Of a DNA stretch of 21,917 nucleotides, positions 1-11,466 are shown piece after piece. Under the pieces are notes generated by a model. It was not told the DNA's origin, did not search any database, and saw nothing but the letters and a program-made list of their open reading frames with translations. This DNA is from Ectocarpus siliculosus (taxonomy: Eukaryota > Sar > Phaeophyceae > Ectocarpales > Ectocarpaceae): assembly GCA_000310025.1 (NCBI GenBank), contig FN649746.1, positions 1,674,536 to 1,696,452 on the forward strand, in the 5' to 3' direction. Both the position numbers and the translations under genes were made by a program. Within the stretch, counting starts at the first letter, position 1, and each line of letters begins with the position of its first letter.

Positions 1-3000
1 ATACCCCTCGCGAAGGAGATTCTCAGCGCCACGGCGTCACCCCCCCCCGGCGGGGGGGGTACTACTACCTCTACGGCGGCCCCGCAAGACACAGACCTCC
101 TGCGCGGCAAGGCGATGGAGGCGATAGCGTTGATGGGACAAGCCGTCGGGTTGGAAGTGTTCCGCGAAGACGCTCACCAGGCGAGTCGTGTTGGCAGTCG
201 TCGCTGTCGTTGCCGCGACCGTTGTGCCGCCGTCAAATGTAGATATTGTGTCCGTTTTTTCTTTGCTTATATTGTCGGCAACGAACGGCCCGGTGACACC
301 TCGCTTTGAGCCCCGTATATTGCCACGGGCTCTCCTTAGTACGAGTGTATATATATTTCCCGTTTTGCCCGACCCCTCCATCGCAGCGGCACGGTTCGAA
401 CCCCCTAAATGGCAGCGGGCTCCCCTAACTTTTTTTTTTCCGTTTTTCCTAACTTTTTTTTGTTCGCGTTTTTTCGTACCCTTTTTTTTTCTGTTTTTAT
501 TCCATCGAAACCCGAAACGAAACCACAATCATCTGCAGGTGATCCGGCTGCTGCTGAACGAACAGGGGATGGTGGCCAGGGATCCCGCGAACCCGCAGTC
601 CACGTACACTCTTCAGGTGCAATCCTTGCCCAATTATGTTGTCCTTGTTTTTGTGAGTGTGCTGTGGATGGCATTAACCGCGCAAACCGGCTGGCAAATG
701 GAAATGCGCCACAATCGTTTAGCGGGATAACAAACACGAACACCCCATGTACGTGCGGAATGTTTATCGTCTCATTTTGGACAAGAGCAGTTTTAACCCC
801 CGTTCGGCCTTACTTTTTCTGGGCGCATCAGCCGAGATCACACGGGAAGAAGGCCAAACAGGATTCGTTTTCTTGTCAAACATGTGCTTCGAACGAATTA
901 GTTGTCAGAGCAGTGCACGGTCTACGCTGGGTGTCCGTATGTGTTGGAGTCGTCAGTTTTTTTGGGGGGGCTGGGAGGGGGCCTAATATTAGAAAGGTGG
1001 TGCCCATGCCGACGTTTTAAACGTGCTGGTAAACTTTGAGAACGCCACAACAACCATGAGTCTTGGACTCACTATCTATTTTCTTTTGTGGTATAATACT
1101 TCACGTGCAGAGCGTCTTCATGGGACGCGGGCAAAATACTCGGACGCCTTCATCATCGTTTACGAATTCTTCCCCCTCCCCATCAACTCCCGCAGTTCAA
1201 GACCTTTTTAACGTCTCCGGTATCAGCAGCCCAAAGCTCACTACCGGTAGCGTTAAGGTTGGTTTGGTTTTCATGAAAAGTCGCCCGGTGTCGGCAGCTG
1301 TCGTGCTATGCGTGCTCAGCAGTTTGAGATCCGAAGAAGCGTGCGTAAGTGCAGCCAGCCTTAAAGCTGATTGTATGGCGCACGTTGTACTGATGTCAAA
1401 ACGCGTTTGTACGATTTTTTGGATTTTTTTTCCTCGTCACCCCCTCCCCCCCTTTCTCCCCTGTCCCCCCCCCCCGCCCCCGCACCGCCCGGACGAATTG
1501 CGTGTAAATTTGGTTATTTTTCTCCCCTCGTCGCCCCACCACCACCACCAAAACAGTCGCTTGCACGAATGGCGGGGGTCCTGGTCGAAGAGTTCCTCCC
1601 CTACCTCAGCGAAGCCGTCAAGCCACTCCTGGTGGCCCTGTCCATCAACGCGGAGATCAAGCACTCCAACGCCCCCGACGCCGCCCTCGCGAAGGACGAG
1701 CTCGAGGCGGAGGGGCTTACCGCGATGGCGGTGGACCTGAGGGGCGTCGGCCGCCAGGTCTTCGGCGTGAACACGAGCCTCATGCAGGCCAAGGAGTCGG
1801 CCTGCAAGACTCTCTACCAGTACACGGAGGACCTTGGGGAAGGGTTCGCCCCCCACGCGGCAGAGACGCTAGCGGTCGTGATCCCGAACCTGGGGCCCCG
1901 TAATGCGATAGGGGTGCAGGTCATCAGCTCCGCGATCGTGCCGAAGCTGGTCGCCCTGGCAGAAGGCCGTGCCGCCGAAGCTGTGGCCGCGGGGGCGGGA
2001 GCGAAGGAAGTGCAGGAGGCGCAGGCCATGCTGGACGCTGCTGTAGACGCGCTTACGGAGAGGTTAAGCGGCGGCAGTGGGAACGACAGTGCCCAGCAGC
2101 AGCAGCAGCAGCAGCAGCAGCGAGAAGAGCCGTTGGAGCGGGGGGACCAGGAGCGACAGTGCGTCGCCGCGGATGCCCTCTCCGACCTCCTGGAGCGGCG
2201 CTGCGGGGGTGGCACGCAGCAGCAGAAACCGAGCGTGATTCGTCTCTCGGACGAGAGGCTCCTGAAGACGGTGACGGGGCTGCGAAATGTCGCCGCCGCG
2301 TCGATCGGGAGAACGAGGGCGGCATTGGCGGCGGCAGCGGCGGCGGCGGCGGCGGCGGGGGGAGGGCTCGGCGGACAGGGAGGGATGACGGGGGCCATTG
2401 ACGCGGCGGAACTCCGGGAGCTCGAGGACGGAGAGGAGGAGCTCCTCGTCTCGGTGGTCGACGCCACGGGGTGGATGATCAAGGGCCGAAAGGAAGCGTT
2501 CCTGCCGGCCTTCGAGGCGGTCATGAGGCCGCTCGTCCTGCAGCTCCTGGACCCCGCCGCCCCCGCCGCCGTGCCTCCATCGCACCGCTCCTTCGGGCTC
2601 TGCATGGCGATCGACGTCCTTGAGCACTGCGGGGAGGGGGGCCGGAACTCGGTATTCCAGGCGCCCCTCCTGCCGGCCCTCCTACAGGGGGCCCGCGGGG
2701 ACGATCCGGCGGCGGCGTCCACCAGACAGGCCTGCGCGTACGGCCTGGGCGTGGCCGCGGAGCTCGGGGGGCAGGACTTCGACGCCCACAGCGCGGAGGC
2801 TCTGGGGCTTCTGCTCGCGCTCGTCCGGAAGGACCCCGGCGGCGACAACGACGACGATGACGGTTGGGGAGAGGGTGCGGTAAGGGACAACGCCGTGTCT
2901 GCCGCGTTCCGAGTGTTGATCCACCGCCCTGGCCCGGTCTTCGCGGCGTTCCCCCCCGCCGTGGTGGGGTCCCTCCTGGACTCGCTGCCGATAACGGTGG

Positions 3001-3377
3001 ACGTGGCCGAGGGACAAGTGTGCCACCGGAGGGTCGTCGACCTCGCCTTCGCCCGCCACGAGCTGTTCTTCGGCGGCGGCGGGGACGGGACCTTCCACGC
3101 CGCGGCCGTTGTCCCCAAGCTCGTCACGGCCATCGCTGGGATGATGGAGTACCAGTCCCGGGGGGCCGGCGGGGACGGCTACGGCAGCCAGGAAGAGCTG
3201 TGGGAGCGACAGCTTGTCGACCGGGAGACGAGGGAGAAGGCGGAGGAGGTCGTGGCGGTGGTGAAGACGGCGTTTGCAGGGGGGTTCCAGAGGGCGTGGG
3301 AGGGGCTCGGGGAAGCGGGCCGACGGGCGTTGCAGACGCCCACCAGCAGCGTTTGCTCACGGGCGGAGGAGTCGTAG
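1..3377 (+). CDS. IPO5: Importin-5 / karyopherin beta-3 like nuclear transport receptor, C-terminal part (5' end outside the window)
   Basis: Three exons can be joined in phase 0: <1-180, 539-616 and 1557-3377 (stop TAG), giving 692 visible residues. Seen: exon 1 holds LLRGKAMEAIALMGQAVG and ends GLEVFREDAHQ; exon 2 continues VIRLLLNEQG; exon 3 continues SLARMAGVLVEEFLPYL. These line up without gaps at both joints with the human importin-5 segment around RGKTIECISLIGLAVG, DVMQLLL and ARMCKILG. Later blocks HRSFGLCMAIDVLEHC (about residue 428) and RQACAYGLGVAAELGG match the HEAT repeats before the importin-5 C-terminus, and the end GEAGRRALQ matches the family end, so the stop is real. Family role: Ran-dependent import of ribosomal proteins and histones through the nuclear pore. 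Odd: exon 3 carries Gln9 (2094-2120), a poly-Ala/Gly tract near 2330-2360 and an acidic DNDDDDGWGEG insert, all in loops between HEAT repeats. About 400 N-terminal residues should lie left of the window. Paralogues such as RanBP6 or importin-4 are less likely. Confidence 0.9.
181..538 (+). other. GC-AG intron of the importin-5 gene
   Basis: The exon before ends at a codon boundary (CAC CAG) and the intron opens GCGAGT, which is the usual form of the rare GC donor (AG|GC followed by AAGT-like bases). It closes ATCTGCAG at 538. Using this GC donor gives DAHQ-VIRLLL, which aligns residue for residue with DASD-VMQLLL of importin-5. The nearby GT dinucleotides (184 onward) would add residues and break the phase. 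The next intron (617-1556, 940 bp) is an ordinary GT-AG intron with a long T- then C-rich tract before its acceptor. Confidence 0.8.
2094..2120 (+). repeat. (CAG)9 microsatellite coding poly-Gln in importin-5
   Basis: Nine perfect CAG codons lie inside exon 3, in the loop after the HEAT repeat ending DALTERL. The tract is pure and in frame, so a change in copy number would only change the length of the Gln run. Confidence 0.95.
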
Positions 3378-3728
3378 CGGTGCTCGGCTGAGAGCAAGTC
3401 GGTGTGTCGCTAGATGGACTCGCTCTTTGGTTTGTGGTTTGAAGACTGGGGGTATTTTTTGTGAAGCCCGGTAGTTGTGTGTACTGACCCGTGTTGATGA
3501 AAAGAACCACAGCAGTTCGTACGTTTTTTTTTTTTTCGGGGCATTTGTTGCCGCTTTTGCTTTGCTCCCTACTGACTTATGTACGACTGGTTCTCTTCAG
3601 TGGGTACGTTGGATTTTCATCTCAGGGTTCCTTCCTTTGCCTATTTTCTCGCGCCTACCGCAGAACAGCGTGGTCCTTCTCTTGGTATGATACGCGTGCA
3701 TGTGCCTGTACTTGTAGTTCAGAAAGTG
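3378..3728. other. 3' UTR / intergenic stretch after importin-5
   Basis: No exon-like reading frame is seen. T-rich stretches (for example the T run near 3524-3536) suit a long 3' untranslated region, but no cleavage signal can be fixed from sequence alone. Confidence 0.4.
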
Positions 3729-4491
3729 CCGTAGATGACACAAGAAAGCAGACCCTGGTGATGAGATTTTTGAGTTTGTAAAGCTCATGACCGGGTGTGC
3801 TTTCCGGGAATGGGTGTGCTATCTTGTGTCACCGGTGTGATAACGTACACGTTGACGGAGCCCGCAATCAGGGGATGTGATAAGCCAAGTGGGTGCGAAA
3901 AAATAGTTGCCTGCTCCACCATTCCTTGAAGGGGTGTGATAAATGAAGGGGTGTGTGATAACACTCAGCAGACTCTGTTGCGGGGTTACCAACCGACTAT
4001 GTGATGCGGGCCTCGGCGGACGCTGTTGAGCGGGCTTTGGCAGCACTTGCAGTGGCAGGTGCTAATGGCGTCTCATCGTTTGGCTTGGCCGCGGGTTGCT
4101 TCGAGAAAAATGATGTGATCGCTCGTGGAGGCACCGGCGCAGACGTTGCCTTTGATGGCAACGTCTGAGGGACGTCACTTCCAGCAGGGTTGTTTCAGGA
4201 GGGTTGTCTACCTCCTCCACCTCCGTATTGTCCTTGTTTGCGTGCATACCAGCTGTGTGCCTCTGTTTGTGTGTGCACGTCGGGCTGTGCACATCTGTGC
4301 CACCAGCCACCAGCCACCAGGTGCGATAATGGGGGCTCCGTGATTGGAAATGCGGCGAGACTGTAGGGTGTGTGCTTCTTGATGTCGCCGGTGTGATAGA
4401 TTGGCGTTTTTTCAGAGTAAAACAAAAACATCGCTGGGTGTGCTTTCCTGGGGAGGTGTGGCGGGTGTGTGCTATCTTGTGTGACTTACGG
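3729..4491. mobile_element. Degenerate inverted-repeat element (MITE-like), same family as 19930-21868
   Basis: The left end reads CCGTAGATGACACAAGA. The right end, read on the other strand, starts CCGTAAGTCACACAAGATAG. Both match the terminal sequence CCGTAGACGACACAAGATA of the large element at the right of the window. The interior has the same GTGTGATAA-type motifs (for example 3936-3960) and GGGTGTGCTTTCC. No coding capacity. The flanking dinucleotides (TG and TT) are not an intact TA duplication, so this is an old copy or the ends are slightly misplaced. Confidence 0.55.
4140..4167. repeat. Perfect 11-bp hairpin
   Basis: CAGACGTTGCC, a six-base loop TTTGAT, then GGCAACGTCTG. It lies near the middle of the 3729-4491 element, where a stem could be the relic of an inner inverted repeat. 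Confidence 0.7.
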
Positions 4492-6290
4492 TTTGATGTT
4501 AGTCTCGTGTGGATAGTGTTTTTATGACAAGCCACAATACGACCCAACTCCTTGCACGTCACACCCCGCCAGGAGTAAAATCTGAAAACAAAGATTGTGG
4601 TTATTCTGTTGTGATGAATGGTGGATATCCGTTTGGGCGCTCTTCTTGACGGCACTACTAGTCGTCCTAAAGCACATGATGCGTAGTAGGCAAGATTTTG
4701 TGTAGGGGTCGCTCCTGGCCGGTCGTCAGTTCAGATCACGCATGTGGTGAAGCTGGACAGCTAGGTTTGTTAAAACGTCGTCCACGCTTTAAGGCTACTC
4801 TTGTTTTTTTCTCTACAACGTTGTCCGTAAAATTAGATCCCCCCTACCTTCTGCGGTGCACCATGCTCCTGAGAAGATGATGTGGGACATCTGTTGTCGA
4901 ATAGCAGTCGCCAAGCGAGTAGGGTAGCAGCTGATCCTCTCTCGTCCGGAGTACACGGCAACGTTAAATTCAGGAACCCACCAAACCAGACATGTTTTTT
5001 GTTTTGGTTTGGCGCCGCTCACCGCTTTCGAGGTCACCACCGTGTACCCGGGCAGCTCTTCGCTTCGAACCTACTACGCCGACGGGGTCCGCAGAGGAGC
5101 CGAATCCACCGATTGTTGCGCTTGGGTGTATCCCTGACTACTCTCCGCGGCTAATAGCGTACCAACGAGCTTTCAGCGGAGTGTTGTGGGAGTTGAGTAC
5201 AAGCGATCTGAACACTTAGAGCCGGGTGCTTTCCATCTGACTACTTTCAGCACGTACTGCTGCTCATGAGATTTACCAACAAGTGGGCCGTCATCAGGGC
5301 CTTCAGGGATTGCTACACGAGTACTGCAATCCCCAAAACAGGACCCTGCAGAGGGATCCTAGTCCAACATGCGGCACGCGACACCCTCCGCTCGGTGCTT
5401 CCGGGCTTCTTCTGGTATCGAAGCCGAGATCACACTATTAGCTGTTAGACAGACTAGTCAGCTTCGTCGGCTAGATAGACTAAGAGTTTGATAGTTTGAT
5501 GTCATAGGTCAGTAAAAAACAGTTAGGCTTGGGTCATCCGAACCCCACGACTAATTTTTACAGAGACTGAATCGCTGAATAAACTCACATGTAAATGGTT
5601 TGATTTCGGCTTCGAAAGGACACCGATAACTGCCTGCCAAAAACATGGTATGGTTTGGTATTACTGACCCGCTCCAACCTTGCTACGATTGGCAGTGGGC
5701 CGTCGCACCCAAATCTCTGACGAGAAACCAAGGCCAGCATCACACCTGGGGCTAACCCCCTGCCTGCTGATTCTTCTTAAGTCTACAACACGTTTCAACC
5801 CATGCTATTGCTTCCGCGGTGGCAATGCGCAAGGCAATCCGGGGAGATGGCTGTAAAGTTTTCTTGTTGCGCTTCCCCCGGCAGCGCATACAGCTTCACC
5901 CAACGCACGATCGAACGTGCGTTCACCCAGCCTCAACCGCGGACGGGCTCCCACGAAGCTAAGGCGAAAGGGAACAGCGTTCGCACGACGTAGCAGTCGT
6001 ACGTGCATGCTCCTCGAGTACAACGAGCTTACTCATTTCCCTCGAGGCTGAACAGCCGTTAAGTCCTCAAAACGGTAGCAATTATTAAAAAATAGGAATT
6101 TTCTTCGGTCCCCACCCAGAGCAATGCCCCGGCTGTGCGCCGTTTCGGCGCTTCCTGGGGGCACTCTGAAGTCAGTCTTAGAATACTTTCTGTCACCACG
6201 GGCGCTGCAACACCTCTTGGCATAGGTTCGTAACTAGCTCCTGAACACGGAACACTCAGCGGCGGTGGCGGCTATTCGACTATTTTTTTT

Positions 6291-6340
6291 GTCACGAAAA
6301 CCCTACCTCGCATGTTGTCACGAAACCATATCTCGCACAG
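6291..6340. repeat. Two-copy 24-26 bp tandem repeat
   Basis: GTCACGAAAACCCTACCTCG at 6291 is followed by the diverged copy GTCACGAAACCATATCTCGC at 6317. Confidence 0.7.
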
Positions 6341-6460
6341 TATAGTGTTCGCTAAAAAACATAGTCTAAACGTCTAAACCCTTCCACCAGATAACATGAA
6401 ACAACCCAGAACACAGACCACGCCACCAAATAGGGTACCTCTAATAAACATCAGAGACTG

Positions 6461-6535
6461 CAAACTATGCTCGCGGGAGTCTATACCTAAATCATGGTAC
6501 CAACTATGCTAGCGGGGTTCTATACCTATATCACG
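6461..6535. repeat. Two-copy ~38 bp tandem repeat
   Basis: The unit beginning CAAACTATGCTCGCGGGAGT (6461) is repeated with changes as CAACTATGCTAGCGGGGTTC (6501). Both copies continue CTATACCTA-ATCA. Confidence 0.75.
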
Positions 6536-7244
6536 CCGGGCAAGGTGGAACGTCGTCTCGCCGCAGGTCCCGAATACAAAAGGAACACCGACACTGAGAC
6601 GCATTCCAAGAACTTCGTTACCAAGGATGTACCCGGGCACACCTCACAACCTCCCTTTACGGACCAAGTGCCCACGTCTCGGAACCGTAGCGATATGCTT
6701 GCAAGGGCGCGCTCACGCACCCGGGATAGATGAAAACCGTATTCAATCCGCTGCGCCGATTGTCGATACACTTGTTACATGTCTACACCAGGCGGGCCTG
6801 AGTAGCAACTCGACCGTTGACCGTAACAACAACGGGGGGAACCATGAACACACAAGAACAACCGATGCACATACACATACACAGCACAAAAACACGAAGG
6901 GAAGGAAGTCAGCCAAAACACGACTACCACTGCCGAAACAACAGATTTGCCCAAACTGATGACAAACACGTAAAAAATATTCTACCACAGCACAAAACAG
7001 TGTGTCTGAGACTCATGGTTGTTGTGGCAGCTTGAAAACCAGCCCCCCCATCGCAGTTATCAATGCCACCATCTGTCCAGACGGGGTCGGCGGTGATATC
7101 CATCATCGACGGCCGCACAACGCCTGGCAAGTTCACCACAAAAAAATCGCACGTCTTTTCTTTGATCTGCTTAGTGTCGCCCTTTCTGTCGGCTAGCGCT
7201 GCCCCTCTGCTCTTCTAGCCATGTCATCTGCCTTCCGCCCGTCC

Positions 7245-7455
7245 TTAGCCTTGTTGTGGAAAAACGGGCCCGCCGCCTTGTGCAGGCCCGCCGTGTGGCC
7301 CCGCTGCCTCGAGCGACATGGCTTCCATCTCTCGTCGTTTTTCTGCCTCCTGCTGGGTGATCATCTGCCGTCCCGTGTGCGTCCACGCGAGCGGGTTTGG
7401 GATGCACGTGAGCTCGGTGTTTGTAGCACGCCACGCGATAGGTACGCTACATCAC
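7245..7455 (-). CDS. Candidate 3'-terminal exon of an unrecognised gene
   Basis: On the minus strand a frame opens after an AG acceptor (GATGTAG) and reads VPIAWRATNTELTCIPNPLA, then WTHTGRQMITQQEAEKRREM, then EAMSLEAAGPHGGPAQGGGP, ending VFPQQG and TAA at 7245-7247. The Glu/Lys/Arg helix-like segment followed by a Gly/Pro tail and the GC-rich third codon positions look like the end of a real protein, but no family is recognised and no upstream exon was identified. It could be an old gene fragment or chance. Confidence 0.3.
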
Positions 7456-7869
7456 GCTCCACGAAAAACGACACCATCTAGGGGCATCTTTGTATAGGAG
7501 CAAGGCGAAATGACTTAGTGGTCCCTGTGTGCCGGAAGTGGTCCCTGTACAATACCGGCTGCCCAATAACAAGGCCAGAAAATATCACCAGACGCAGATG
7601 GAATGTTCAATGCTGTCTCATACTACTCTGAATGGTGCCGGGTGCCCGGAATAAGACCGGCAAAATCCCTTGACCCAATGCGGCCAAATCCCTTGGCACT
7701 ACGCACCCTTGGCATTTGCAGCCCTACACAGGGACCATCGATGAAAAGAAACAAAACGACGACTAATCGTTCGTCTGGAAGGCGACAGACACCCAATACT
7801 TCCGCCTCGATTCCGTACCTCGTAGACCTCTGCAATGCCGGCCACGACACCATGTACCATCAACCTATA
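7456..7869. other. Non-coding stretch
   Basis: A short direct repeat AGTGGTCCCTGTGTG / AGTGGTCCCTGTACA lies at about 7517-7550. No exon or RNA gene is supported. Confidence 0.4.
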
Positions 7870-8081
7870 CCGTAGATGACACGAGATATCACACCCCCAT
7901 GCGCGGATTGTCAAAGCTCCATTTCTCCACAGAAGAAAGATTGGCGATGTCCAAAATAGTGGCGTTGGAACCGTCTTGCCGAGAGCTCTTCGAAAACGCA
8001 TCGTTTTAAGTTGTGCACCCTCTTGGCAATCGAGCCTGGAACATCGGTCCAGGCGGGGGTGGTATCTTATGCCGCTTACGG
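7870..8081. mobile_element. Short (212 bp) inverted-repeat element of the CCGTAG family
   Basis: The left end is CCGTAGATGACACGAGATAT followed by CACACCCCC, preceded by TA (7868-7869). The right end on the other strand begins CCGTAAGCGGCATAAGATAC then CACCCCC. The ends match each other and those of the 19930-21868 element. No coding capacity. The right flank is CA, not TA, so the duplication has decayed. It sits directly against the 3' end of the NYN gene on the minus strand. Confidence 0.55.
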
Positions 8082-8126
8082 CAATCTACATGCCCACCTC
8101 CGCATCGCTTGTCGTGTCGGGTGCTG

Positions 8127-8814
8127 TCAACAGCAAAAACGCAGCTAAAACAAATGTTAGGAGATAGGCATCCATCTGATCGGCACGAGGGTGCGGCTTA
8201 CCCTGATGAGGTTAGCTTCCGGATCTGGGATGAACTCGGCACGGGCGAAAGTGTAGCACACTTGGTGCTGAGCAAGGAACGCCTGAAGCTCTGCGGCGTT
8301 AAGTCCCAGAGCAGCTGCAACAAAGAAAGCGAGGCAACACACGAGCAACAGGACAAGACAAGGGCCAACGACGCAAGGGTACGCATCGGGCGGGGGGGCA
8401 CGAAAGAAGCAAACAGGGGGTGCGAGCAGCACTTGGACGCATGATTCGGCTCTCTGTGTATCTGTCTCTGTGTATCTGTCTCTGTCTGTCTGTCTCTCTC
8501 TTACTCTCTCTCTCTCTCCCTCTCTCCCTCCCTCTCGTCTCTTACTCTCCCTTTCCTGTTTATCTCTATCTCTGTCCCTGCCTCTCTCTCGTTTTGGCGG
8601 CATGCATCCATCAGCACCAAACGCCTCCGACCGCGCACCTACCTAGAGTTTGACTGCTTCGAGCGTGGTCGCGAAATTGGTCGTTGGAGACCACGTAGGC
8701 CTTCTTGCCAATGGCGTACCTGCAACCGCGGGGTAAAAACAGCCAACAGAGCAAGCACGGGTTACGGGCGACGTCATGAGAGTCTGGTTGTCGCATGCGC
8801 GTTGGTGGTGGGGG

Positions 8815-8847
<33 letters not shown>

Positions 8848-11434
8848 AGCTAGCGTTGCTGGTGTTCTCGTGCTGTTGCTGTTGCTGCTGCCATGAGCCC
8901 TCCCTTGTTGGTGGTGCTACTATTTAGCGTTGCCCGATTTGCTACTTCTGCTTCTGCTGCTGTTGCTGCTGCTGTCCTGGTCGCTTTGTCGTGTGGTTGC
9001 GGTCCTCTAGCCTCATTTTCACGATGTCGCCGTGCCCAAACCTCCGGCTGCCAGCCTTGCGGTCTATCACACCGCACGCAAAATAGCACTCAGTTGTGTG
9101 TTCTTCCACGAAAAGGGCTATCAATAACAGAACAACTCGTGCAACGGGGCAATGGGCAACCCTTCGAGGCACCCCGAATCGTCGTGTCTCCAAGTACCAG
9201 CATATCATGGCAACCAGTGTCCACGGCCAGGCGATTGCAGCGTGCGGCGGCAGTTGAGGGGGAGTACTCATGTAAACGCACGCCGTTGTTGTTGGACCAT
9301 TGACCTCGCATCTCTACAATGCCGGGACGGAGCGATATGCCGGATTTTCGCCGATCAAGACCACTAGTTGGGGGGGGAGGGGGTACTTATATTCGTGCAT
9401 ACCGTAGTCGTTTGACTATTGACCTCGCACACGTACAAAGCCGGGACGGGGGGTGGGGGTTCCAACTCACCGCAGGATGAACAAATCGTCGTTCTTATTT
9501 GCGGGGACCCTGCAGATCTCGCCGCTTCTCAGGGCCTCCTCAAACTCAGGGTAGCACTCTAGAGGTCGAACCGGGGGGGGCACAGCGGATCGCATTCCAC
9601 GGGTGGGTAAGGACTCATTGTCTGCTTGCCTGTTGTATGAGCATGCAGAACTGGTCTATTGGAGCGCCGATCCTACTCCCTGACGACACATCGATCGGCA
9701 ACACGAAGGTGCTCTATCGCTCTCTACACCAAGAAGTTCATTCTCATATGGTTGAAGGTCGAGCGAGTCAGGTACCTACGTGCCCGGCGGACCACCCGGG
9801 GTTGTTGTCCGTTCCAAAGATATATGTAAGTACTCCGAAGTGTACATTTTTTACGCCAGTCCTGGTTGTTTCCAAGAGGTCAACATCAACGGCGGTTTTG
9901 AGTGGCGTCCCAGTCACTACAACGCACACCTCCGTCAGGTCTACAACTGTTGTAGAATTATTTTCGACCCTTCGGGACAAAAATATGTTTTGAGCAGACT
10001 GTATGTACATGTCAATCACGTTCAAGAACACCAAACGACGAGATTCTCACCATCGTTCCGCGTTAAGGTGCTCATGCGCCAATTGGGGACAAAGATCACG
10101 CACGGAATCCCACGCCTCTTGAAGAACTGTTCCCAGAAACGTGGGACACAGAAACGGGCGCGCCGAGGGACGTACAGAGGTTCAAATCGACGGGATATTG
10201 TTTTAATAATATTTTTGAGCTACGCTAGAAAGCGGCGGAGCAGTCTTCAAATCACTATCCGCGTTTCACTGCTCCAACTCGCTACAAACCAGTGGTGATA
10301 GCGCACATGAGGCGCGAAGAATGCACGGGCGGGTCGATGCCGGTGTCGTCTGCCCGCAAGTGGAGCTACTGGTCTCACCAAATAAACAGCTTAGATTCGC
10401 CGCCTGTGGCTGTGTACGGGGAGCGTCGTAGCGTGGAATGAGAGCACACATACCGTGTTCAATCGCCGCAAGTTTTGCATGGCCTGTTTTCGCGAAACAC
10501 AAAAATCAGTTCTACCGATACCGAACACTTTTGTTTCGCGCCTATTGTACTGTCAAGAATAATCGACCGACCGGTCGTCATCGTGCACGGCGTGCAAAAT
10601 ACGTCCAATCTTTCGGTTCGCGAGAACAACTTGATCTCGACAAACAGTACGCGTGTACAAACACGCACACCAAGACTTTCATTGTTCAGCCGGTCAGTAG
10701 GGTCGATGCAAATAACAAAGACACACGCGCAGCGGTTGTTGTCGGGCAAAGCACTACTTATACATTCCTGCAGAGCTCACGACGACGAAAGCGACCGAGA
10801 TAAGCGTGCGGTTGCGTCCGGCCACACCTGGATAGCCGCCGAGGGCCCCCTGAACGACCACCGCTTCTCTCCCATGCTCCCGTCAGAGAAGGCGAAGGCA
10901 ACATTGCTCCCGTCTATCGCCACCAGCGTTGTTCCCGGCGAGGCTGAGACAGCATTGCTGCTAGTGCAACCAGCCGCAGCCGGAGGGACGGCATTGCAAC
11001 GGCGCTTGCGGTCGTTGTGGCTGCTGTCCTCGAGCGGCCCCTGGCTACTACCACCACCGTAGTCTCCTGCGGGGCGGCCGTGGGCACCAAGAACGCCTCC
11101 GCCGCCTCCGCCGCCGCCGCCGGCTTCGCGCCGTGCTTGTGGCGCCGTGGTATCCCCTTCCTGTCTTTGGGAGCTCTCTCTCTCGCCGCCGCCCCTCTCC
11201 CCCGCCTCCTGGTCCCCGCACGTTCGCCGGTCGCCCTGTCCCTGTCCACTCTCTCCGCTCCAACGACGGCCCCGATCGTCGTTATCGTGATCGTCCTCGC
11301 CGTTCGGCCGCTGCCCGCCCGGTGGTTGTCCCCCACCCCCGCTTCCTCCTTCTGGTCGCTGCCGTTTCTTCCCCGTACCTGCCGCTGCTGGGATTGGCGG
11401 TGGCGGTGGCAATGGCAGAGGTGTTGATGAGAGC

Positions 11435-11466
<32 letters not shown>

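Larger units (their letters stand above)
4492..7244. other. Long stretch without a supported gene
   Basis: Read on both strands; only short open frames without family matches or paired splice sites were found. Base composition is mixed and moderately AT-rich. The short tandem repeats at 6291-6340 and 6461-6535 are the only clear internal structure. A degraded retroelement is possible but no protease, reverse transcriptase, integrase or long terminal repeat was recognised. Confidence 0.4.
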
